Positions 1 through 5,279 of a stretch of DNA of 5,279 nt are shown here, piece after piece. The notes beneath the pieces were generated by a model, which had not been told where the DNA came from, searched no databases, and saw only the letters and a program-made list of their open reading frames with translations. The number at the start of each line of letters is the position of its first letter. Positions within the stretch are counted from its first letter, which is position 1. The position numbers and the translations under genes were made by a program. This stretch comes from an uncultured Flavobacteriales bacterium (lineage in GTDB: Bacteria > Bacteroidota > Bacteroidia > CAIKAF01): NCBI GenBank assembly GCA_937925455.1, contig CALEWF010000085.1:1-5279 (forward strand), given 5' to 3'.

Positions 1-543
1 CGTACCGTTTTTTGCTAATACCGTTGCTTTAGTTACCATATTTTTATCTGTATCTACAAACAATCGAACAATGGAATAATCTTTTTCTTTCGGGTTCATA
101 GGATACAAATCTATCACCGTTATGTTTTTACCATCTTCAGTTTTCTTTTCTTTAATTCGGCTTTTAAAGTTATTTTCATAGATAGTAAACATATTTTTAG
201 GAGTAATGGCATCCTCTTCCAATTCATCTACCCCAATTACTTGCACTTCATTGGCTTCTTTGTTAAATGTATAAACCTTTTGACCATTACAAATGATTTC
301 CTGATCTTTCATTGTGAGCCGATACTTTTCTCCTTTCATTTTCAAATTACCTTTGGCGGTTTCATTGATCTTCTGGTCTTTATTATCTACTATGAAGGTA
401 AATTCAACCTCAACCGTTTTAAATGATTTGGTTTTTTCGCTGAGTTTGTCCAGTATTTTTTTGGCTTCCGTATCGGTTTGAGCATTTAATGCTACGGTTG
501 AAATTACAATAGCTGCAATAAAAGAAAAAATTTTATTAAACAT
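1..543 (-). CDS. lolA: LolA-family outer-membrane lipoprotein carrier protein, 3' end cut off by window edge
   Basis: My reading of the minus strand from the ATG at 543 stays open for 181 codons to the window edge. LolA is the soluble periplasmic chaperone that takes mature lipoproteins from the LolCDE complex and carries them to the outer membrane. Residues 1-21 form a signal peptide: Lys4, a hydrophobic core at about 5-19, and an L-N-A site with cleavage predicted before Gln22. No lipobox is present, so the product should be soluble. LolA-like features follow in order: a helix with S-F-K-T-V-E-V-E-F (40-48), the strand pair G-N-L-K-M-K-G-E-K-Y-R-L (65-76), N-G-Q-K-V-Y-T-F (86-93) and the late strand I-D-L-Y-P (144-148). 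Family members are typically a little over 200 residues, so roughly 25-40 C-terminal residues are probably missing. The gene lies 27 bases after the ftsK stop, with only a weak AGAAG ahead of the start and no visible promoter or terminator in the gap, which suggests co-transcription. The family call rests on overall pattern, because LolA sequences diverge widely. Confidence 0.85.
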   Translation of the reverse strand, partial: MFNKIFSFIAAIVISTVALNAQTDTEAKKILDKLSEKTKSFKTVEVEFTFIVDNKDQKINETAKGNLKMKGEKYRLTMKDQEIICNGQKVYTFNKEANEVQVIGVDELEEDAITPKNMFTIYENNFKSRIKEKKTEDGKNITVIDLYPMNPKEKDYSIVRLFVDTDKNMVTKATVLAKNGT

Positions 544-570
544 GACACTTCTATTTTTAGTAAAACAAAT

Positions 571-3144
571 CTAATGTTTATCTTTCAAATATTGTTCCAA
601 AGCGTATTCATCAGGAATTAAAACCTCTCTGGCTTTACTTCCTTTATTTGGTCCTACAATACCGGCAGCCTCCATTTGATCAATTAACCGGCCGGCACGG
701 TTATATCCAAGATTGAGGCGACGTTGTAATAGGGATGCAGAGCCTTGTTGGTGCTGAACAATAATCCGGGCAGCTTCCTCAAATAATTCATCCCTTTCTC
801 CAATATCCAATTTTGTTTTGTCAGGATCTCCTTCTTCGCCAACATATTCAGGTAATTTCATTGCCTCCGGATATCCCGGCTGACTACCAATAAATCTGGC
901 TATTTTTTCTACTTCGGGTGTATCTACAAACGGGCATTGCAAACGAATCAAATCACTACCGGTACTTAGCAACATGTCTCCCCTACCAATTAATTGTTCG
1001 GCTCCACCGGAATCTAAAATCGTTCGTGAATCAACTTTGGAAGTTACTCTAAAAGCTATGCGAGCAGGGAAATTTGCCTTAATGGTTCCAGTAATAATAT
1101 TCACAGAGGGTCGCTGTGTGGCTATGATTAAATGAATTCCTACCGCTCTTGCTAACTGAGCGATACGGGCGATGGGCATTTCTATTTCTTTACCTGCCGT
1201 CATAATCAAATCGGCAAATTCATCAATTACCACCACGATATAAGGTAAGAAACGATGCCCATCCATAGGATTTAATTGGCGGGAAATAAATTTTGTATTG
1301 TATTCGCGAAGGGTTCTTACCTGAGCATTTTCAAGCAATGCATAGCGGTTATCCATTTCTATACAAAGCGAATTTAAAGTATTCTGCGCCTTTTTTGTAT
1401 CGGTAATAATCGCCTTTTCTTCGCCCGGCAATTTGGCTAGATAATGCTTTTCGATAAGATTGTAAAGAGTTAATTCCACCTTTTTAGGATCCACCATAAC
1501 AAACTTAATCTCCGCCGGGTGTTTTTTATAGAGAAGGGAAACAAGTATGGCATTTAATCCTACTGATTTTCCTTGTCCGGTAGCACCAGCCATAAGCAGG
1601 TGAGGCATTTTAGCCAAGTCGGCAATATACACTTCGTTTGAAATAGTTTTACCCAAGGCAATCGGAAGGTCAAATTTGCTATTTAAAAATTTTTCATGCC
1701 GCAATACCGAAACCATGGGAACCACTTGCGGATTTTGATTAGGAACTTCAATACCGATTGTTCCTTTACCGGGTATAGGTGCTATTATACGAATACCCAA
1801 AGCCGCAAGGCTAAGTGCAATATCATCTTCTAGATTTTTAATCTTTGAAATGCGTACACCGGCAGCCGGAACAATTTCGTACAGCGTTACTGTGGGTCCA
1901 ACCGTTGCTTTAATTTTAGAAATATCAATATTATAATTTCGAAGCGTTTCTACGATGCGGTTTTTATTTTCTTCCAGCTCTTCCTTATTAATTTGTATTT
2001 CCTGTTCGCCATGATCAACCAACAAATCAAGGGGTGGAAAAACATATTTGGGTAAGTCGAGGCGAGGATCGTACTCCCCATATTTTTTCACCAAATCATC
2101 AGCCGTAACCGGTTGTTTTACTTCTGTAACTTCTTGCGGTTTCGGATTTTCATTCAATGTAAATTCAATCTGATCATCATTCGGCTCCTTTGTCAAAGGA
2201 ACTGAAATATCCATTTCAAGTTCAGCAGATTCAGATGATTGTTTTTCTTCATTTACCGGTTCAGACTCTATTTCTTTTACTTCAAACTCGGGGATTTCAT
2301 CCAACGGAATGTCTAAATCTTCTTCTTCAAGTTTTGTATCTTCTTCTAATATTTCAGAATCATGAAGAATTTCATTGCGATGTGAATATACATTAACTTT
2401 GGTGGCAGCTTCTGTTGAAGCTGAAGTTCCAACTATGGGAGAATCATCCGAAGCCTCTACAGCTTTCTTTTTGCTGTATAACCATGTAATTTTCAAGCTC
2501 GAATTAAAAGCAACTACCAGGAAAGCAAGAAAGGAAAACAAATACACCAGGGCTGTTCCTAATTTTCCAACTTCGTGTATTAGTATTTCACTTAAATTTG
2601 CTCCAAAACGCCCCCCCAAAATACCCTCGCCTAATGAAGGGAAAATAAACGCTAAGGTTCCAGATCCCCAAATGGTTAAAAAAGCTAAAATAGCCGTAGC
2701 TCGTGATAGTTTCACCAAATTTTTTCCATAAAGCAATCGAACACCGGTAAATAAAAAAATAGGGATGAGAAAAAATGCAGAAATACCAAACCATTGGTGT
2801 ATGAACAAATGCGATAACTTTACCCCCAAAACTCCCATTACATTGCGGGGCTGCATATCTGGCTGCCCTCCTTCGGCAATGGTTTGATCAGCTTTCCAAC
2901 TAAAAAAATAAGAAGTAAAGGAAGCTAACAACATGACTGAAAAAAGAACCAGAAATAAGCCTGTAAGTTTAACAGTCCGTTCATCTCGAAGAAATTTTGC
3001 TATTTTGGAAAAAATATTCGATTTATCTGAACCGGTTTTTTCTGATTTGTTTTTTCCACTTCCCTTTTTTTTATCCGTTACAGGTTCGGCTATGGAGCGA
3101 ATGGAATTTTTGGGTAAATCTTCGGTATTTTTTTTACGAGCCAT
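571..3144 (-). CDS. ftsK: DNA translocase FtsK
   Basis: This complete 857-residue protein is an ATP-driven double-stranded DNA pump of the division septum. It moves chromosome termini and, in well-studied species, activates XerCD recombination at dif. A basic N-terminus (K/R-rich, 1-50) precedes four predicted membrane segments at about 60-81, 115-138, 150-169 and 195-215. An acidic, low-complexity linker of about 225-350 follows. The motor (about 350-755) carries Walker A G-A-T-G-Q-G-K-S (520-527, Lys526), Walker B V-V-V-I-D-E (637-642, Asp641/Glu642) and the family signature around A-T-Q-R-P-S (675-680). The C-terminus (about 785-845) is the winged-helix gamma domain, with D-E-L-F (785-788), L-G-Y-N-R-A (812-817) and Q-M-E-A-A-G-I-V (823-830). 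In E. coli this domain reads KOPS sites and contacts XerD. All parts are present, and the length is shorter than E. coli FtsK because the linker is short. The ATG at 3144 is the first in frame after an upstream stop; no Shine-Dalgarno sequence is visible. It is probably the first gene of a unit with lolA. Confidence 0.98.
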   Translation of the reverse strand: MARKKNTEDLPKNSIRSIAEPVTDKKKGSGKNKSEKTGSDKSNIFSKIAKFLRDERTVKLTGLFLVLFSVMLLASFTSYFFSWKADQTIAEGGQPDMQPRNVMGVLGVKLSHLFIHQWFGISAFFLIPIFLFTGVRLLYGKNLVKLSRATAILAFLTIWGSGTLAFIFPSLGEGILGGRFGANLSEILIHEVGKLGTALVYLFSFLAFLVVAFNSSLKITWLYSKKKAVEASDDSPIVGTSASTEAATKVNVYSHRNEILHDSEILEEDTKLEEEDLDIPLDEIPEFEVKEIESEPVNEEKQSSESAELEMDISVPLTKEPNDDQIEFTLNENPKPQEVTEVKQPVTADDLVKKYGEYDPRLDLPKYVFPPLDLLVDHGEQEIQINKEELEENKNRIVETLRNYNIDISKIKATVGPTVTLYEIVPAAGVRISKIKNLEDDIALSLAALGIRIIAPIPGKGTIGIEVPNQNPQVVPMVSVLRHEKFLNSKFDLPIALGKTISNEVYIADLAKMPHLLMAGATGQGKSVGLNAILVSLLYKKHPAEIKFVMVDPKKVELTLYNLIEKHYLAKLPGEEKAIITDTKKAQNTLNSLCIEMDNRYALLENAQVRTLREYNTKFISRQLNPMDGHRFLPYIVVVIDEFADLIMTAGKEIEMPIARIAQLARAVGIHLIIATQRPSVNIITGTIKANFPARIAFRVTSKVDSRTILDSGGAEQLIGRGDMLLSTGSDLIRLQCPFVDTPEVEKIARFIGSQPGYPEAMKLPEYVGEEGDPDKTKLDIGERDELFEEAARIIVQHQQGSASLLQRRLNLGYNRAGRLIDQMEAAGIVGPNKGSKAREVLIPDEYALEQYLKDKH

Positions 3145-3170
3145 AACGATCTGTAAGCATAAATAACTTT

Positions 3171-3178
3171 CAAAAATA
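3171..3178 (-). promoter_or_regulatory. Candidate -7 promoter element for ftsK-lolA
   Basis: Read on the minus strand the bases are TATTTTTG, an exact match to the Bacteroidota -7 consensus TAnnTTTG. The element ends 26 bases before the ftsK ATG, which would give a leader of roughly 20 bases. I found no TTG-type -33 element at the expected 17-23 base spacing. The nearest TTTTG on that strand is about 31 bases upstream, which is too far. An 8-base degenerate match in A+T-rich DNA can arise by chance, so this is tentative. Confidence 0.35.
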
Positions 3179-3275
3179 ATATCGCTAATCTTGATATGAT
3201 TATTGTATGCAAAAGGATTTCAATACCGATATGTTAATAATCTAAAGTCCGTATTTTATCGGCTCAACGGTATTT

Positions 3276-3293
3276 TGTAGATTTTTCTCTACA
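3276..3293 (+). promoter_or_regulatory. Small perfect hairpin or operator-like palindrome ahead of the solute-binding protein gene
   Basis: The arms TGTAGA (3276-3281) and TCTACA (3288-3293) are exact reverse complements around a 6-base T-rich loop, ending 20 bases before the ATG at 3314. No U-run follows the second arm, so it does not look like an intrinsic terminator. It could be a weak 5'-leader stem-loop or a binding site for a dimeric repressor, or it could be chance. The stem is short and only moderately stable. Confidence 0.3.
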
Positions 3294-3313
3294 TTCGTTA
3301 AAACTATATATTT

Positions 3314-5161
3314 ATGAATCTAAGCTACTCCGCTAAACAAATTATAGGGATTATTTTGGGATGTTTTATTGTTGTTTCTTGCGGATCAAAAAATAATAAA
3401 TCCTCATCGAAGGAATTTCGCATTCAGGACAGTTCATTATTTATTCATTTTGCTTCGCCTGATACTTTATTAGATACCTGGAGCACTTCATCCACAATTG
3501 TATTCCAGTGGCCATCAGAACCGAGAACTTTGCATCCATTGAACGAAGTTCATGGCGGAAAGCTTACAATTTATGGATTAACCCACAATGCTTTGATGAC
3601 GTTTGACCCGAAAACCCACCAATTGAAGCCAGACCTTTGCTCAAAAGAACCTGAAATTTTTAATGATGGTAAAGCATTTCGATATACCCTTTCCAAACTT
3701 CCAACATTTGATGACGGCTTACCGGTAACTGCATCGGATGTGGCTTTTTCTTTTAAAGCGGCTACTTGTGCTTTAGTAAATAATCCTAACATGAAAGCTT
3801 ATTTGGATTTTCTTGACAGTGTTGCTACCCCGAATGAACAAACAATAGAACTTTACATGAAAGGCAAATATATTCTTAATGCTTACATGGCTAATGAGGT
3901 TCCCATTTTACAAGAGAAAAAATTTGATCCAACCCAAGTTTTGAAACCCTATTCCATCAGACAATTAAAAGATGCTGCTAATTTACAAAACAATACTGCG
4001 CTCCAGCAGTGGGCTGACCGTTTTAACGGCCCGGATTTTTCAAATAATTTGGAAAACATTGCAGGTAGCGGACCCTATAAAATTATAGCGTGGAATATAG
4101 GGCAGGAAATCATTCTAGAGAAAAAAAATAATCATTGGACGGATGAAAGTTCAAAACAAAACTACCTGCATGAAGCACACCCAAAAAGGATAATATTTAA
4201 AGTAATGACCGATGAAGAGGCTATAAAGCTGGCATTACAGAAACAAGAACTTGATGTTACCACAACCCTTTCTACCAAAGCTTTAATGGAATTACAAAAG
4301 GATGAGGATTTTAATAAAAACTACCATTCAGCATTTGTAGATTTTATAAATTATAGTTACATCGCCATGAATTGCAGACCAGACGGGATGAAACGAAAAA
4401 AATTATTTACGGACCCAAATGTTCGAAGAGCCATGGCCTATTTGACTCCCATCGAGCAAATCATCCAAGTCATTTATCAAGGGAAGGCTCAGCGCCAAGT
4501 AGGTCCGGTAAGCCCACTAAAAAAGACGTATAATAAAAATCTTCAACCCATTCCTTTTGACCCCGTAAAAGCATCACAATTACTGGATGCATGTGGCTGG
4601 ATAGATTCAGACAAAAATGGAATTCGGGATAAAATAGTGGATGGTAAAAAGGTAGAGTTATCGTTTGAATTGGTATATCAAGCAGCCAATCCAATTACAA
4701 AAGACATTGCCGATTTAATTGCAGAAAGTATGAAAAGTGCCGGTGTGGATGCTCGGCCTACTGCCTGGGATATGAATACCACTATTACCAAAGCTACCCA
4801 ACATGACTTTGATATGTTTATGGGAGCATTTAACGGAACGTTAATGCCTGATGATTTTAAACAGCTTTGGCATACCCAGTCGTGGGCCGAAGGCGGCGCT
4901 AATTTTTCAGGCTTTGGGGATGAAGCCTCTGATGCACTGATTGACTCCATCCGAACAGAAATGGATGAAAACAAGCGAACTGAGATGATATGGCGTTTTC
5001 AGCAACGGGTATATGATGACCAGCCAGTGATATTTGCCATTTCTACCTTTCGAAAAATTGCAGTGCACAAACGATTGAGCAATGTGAATATGTATTTTGA
5101 ACGTCCGGGTGTTTTATTGAATGAGCTGATTCCACCACAAGCCGGAACAGCAAAGAAATAA
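3314..5161 (+). CDS. Peptide ABC transporter substrate-binding lipoprotein (SBP family 5, DppA/OppA-like)
   Basis: This complete 615-residue protein fits the family-5 extracellular solute-binding proteins, which capture di- or oligopeptides, or sometimes nickel or sugars, and deliver them to an ABC importer. The N-terminus is a lipoprotein signal: Lys8, a hydrophobic core at 10-21 and a lipobox V-V-S-C with Cys23 as the likely lipidated residue. Family hallmarks follow in order: K-P-D-L (105-108) leading to F-R-Y-T-L (122-126) and F-D-D-G-L-P-V-T-A-S-D-V-A-F-S-F (132-147); G-S-G-P-Y-K-I (251-257), equivalent to the usual G-T-G-P-Y; V-R-R-A-M-A-Y (370-376) with E-Q-I-I (381-384); G-P-V-S-P (397-401); and F-D-P-V-K-A-S-Q-L-L with C-G-W (415-429). 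The length is somewhat above the roughly 500-550 residues of enteric DppA/OppA. The ATG at 3314 is the first after an in-frame stop at 3299 and gives an intact signal; no Shine-Dalgarno sequence is seen. The next gene starts 10 bases downstream. The family is clear, but the substrate cannot be read from the sequence. Confidence 0.93.
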   Translation: MNLSYSAKQIIGIILGCFIVVSCGSKNNKSSSKEFRIQDSSLFIHFASPDTLLDTWSTSSTIVFQWPSEPRTLHPLNEVHGGKLTIYGLTHNALMTFDPKTHQLKPDLCSKEPEIFNDGKAFRYTLSKLPTFDDGLPVTASDVAFSFKAATCALVNNPNMKAYLDFLDSVATPNEQTIELYMKGKYILNAYMANEVPILQEKKFDPTQVLKPYSIRQLKDAANLQNNTALQQWADRFNGPDFSNNLENIAGSGPYKIIAWNIGQEIILEKKNNHWTDESSKQNYLHEAHPKRIIFKVMTDEEAIKLALQKQELDVTTTLSTKALMELQKDEDFNKNYHSAFVDFINYSYIAMNCRPDGMKRKKLFTDPNVRRAMAYLTPIEQIIQVIYQGKAQRQVGPVSPLKKTYNKNLQPIPFDPVKASQLLDACGWIDSDKNGIRDKIVDGKKVELSFELVYQAANPITKDIADLIAESMKSAGVDARPTAWDMNTTITKATQHDFDMFMGAFNGTLMPDDFKQLWHTQSWAEGGANFSGFGDEASDALIDSIRTEMDENKRTEMIWRFQQRVYDDQPVIFAISTFRKIAVHKRLSNVNMYFERPGVLLNELIPPQAGTAKK

Positions 5162-5171
5162 ACTTGCCGCT

Positions 5172-5279
5172 ATGAGGTACATCCTGAAACGGCTCATCTA
5201 TTTTTTTTTAACATTATTCTTACTGGTACTTGCCGGATTTTTATTGATTCAGTCATCCGCTTCCCACCAGGAAGAATCA
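5172..5279 (+). CDS. Probable peptide ABC transporter permease (DppB/OppB-like), 5' fragment
   Basis: An ATG 10 bases after the stop of the binding-protein gene opens a frame of 36 codons that runs off the right edge. The visible peptide begins M-R-Y-I-L-K-R-L, very like the basic start of DppB/OppB inner-membrane permeases (R-x-I-L-R-R-L). One strongly hydrophobic segment follows at about 9-26. It fits the first transmembrane helix of a permease that would form the translocation channel with a second permease and ATPases. Position directly behind the binding lipoprotein supports this. After the helix the residues are Q-S-S-A-S-H-Q-E-E-S rather than the P-G-D-P usual at this point in the family, so the protein may be divergent. 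A run of nine T (5201-5209) lies within the helix codons. No clear ribosome binding site is present. With so short a fragment, another membrane protein remains possible. Confidence 0.7.
   Translation, partial: MRYILKRLIYFFLTLFLLVLAGFLLIQSSASHQEES

Larger units (their letters stand above)
3145..3313. promoter_or_regulatory. Divergent intergenic region between ftsK and the peptide-binding lipoprotein gene
   Basis: This 169-base A+T-rich spacer must hold the promoters of both divergent transcription units unless one is read from elsewhere. I see no ORF, tRNA or terminator in it. It contains a Bacteroidota-like -7 element facing ftsK (3171-3178), a perfect 6-bp hairpin near the lipoprotein gene (3276-3293), and a 7-bp inverted repeat with widely spaced arms (3222-3228 and 3268-3274). 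On the plus strand only 7-of-8 matches to TAnnTTTG occur (3278-3285 TAGATTTT and 3290-3297 TACATTCG). Neither has a convincing upstream TTG element, so the plus-strand start point is unresolved. Confidence 0.6.

Noticed and set aside
241..426. Plus-strand open frame of 61 codons
   Set aside because: It lies wholly antisense to lolA, whose signal peptide and LolA-like strands make the minus strand the clear coding strand. The peptide is low-complexity and Phe/Ile-rich, as expected from reading A+T-rich coding DNA backwards.
544..570. Possible terminator or promoter between ftsK and lolA
   Set aside because: The 27 bases contain no inverted repeat with a T run and no match to the TAnnTTTG promoter element, so I treat the two genes as one transcription unit.
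2611..2617. Run of seven C (seven G in the ftsK frame), possible frameshift site
   Set aside because: The FtsK frame continues correctly through it as Leu-Gly-Gly-Arg-Phe-Gly between the third and fourth membrane segments, so there is no sign of a broken gene.
2375..2731. Plus-strand open frame of 118 codons
   Set aside because: It is antisense to the FtsK linker and membrane segments. It has no recognisable domain, signal or upstream promoter, and the ftsK frame is intact across it.
4678..4974. Minus-strand open frame of 98 codons
   Set aside because: It is antisense to the C-terminal half of the binding-protein gene, which carries clear family motifs on the plus strand. Its composition looks like a shadow translation.
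1..5279. CRISPR array, tRNA, insertion sequence, phage or defence genes
   Set aside because: I saw no regularly spaced direct repeats, no tRNA-like cloverleaf sequence, no transposase motifs and no terminal inverted repeats. Almost all of the window is accounted for by four ordinary genes.

Overview
The window is A+T-rich chromosomal DNA that looks like a member of the Bacteroidota. The evidence is a LolA-type protein with a signal peptide ending just before Gln, start codons with no clear Shine-Dalgarno sequence, a TAnnTTTG-like promoter element ahead of ftsK, and the general style of the proteins. No rRNA, marker gene or mobile element is present to place it more precisely.

Layout. On the minus strand, read from right to left, are ftsK (3144 to 571, complete) and then lolA (543 to beyond the left edge, 3' end missing). 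They are 27 bases apart and probably co-transcribed. A 169-base divergent intergenic region (3145-3313) separates ftsK from a plus-strand peptide-transport operon. That operon starts with a complete family-5 extracellular solute-binding lipoprotein (3314-5161). Ten bases later comes the start of a membrane protein (5172 to the right edge), which fits the first permease of the same ABC importer.

How the genes work together. FtsK is the septal DNA translocase that clears and aligns chromosome termini during division. LolA is the periplasmic chaperone that carries lipoproteins to the outer membrane. The ftsK-lolA order also occurs in gammaproteobacteria such as E. coli, although the two proteins have no direct biochemical link. 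The plus-strand genes would encode capture of oligopeptides or a related solute and its passage through the inner membrane.

This is essentially ordinary housekeeping DNA, and I found no convincing new system. The items most worth a second look are a small perfect hairpin and a spaced inverted repeat in the divergent intergenic region, and the lack of the usual P-G-D-P motif in the visible N-terminus of the putative permease.
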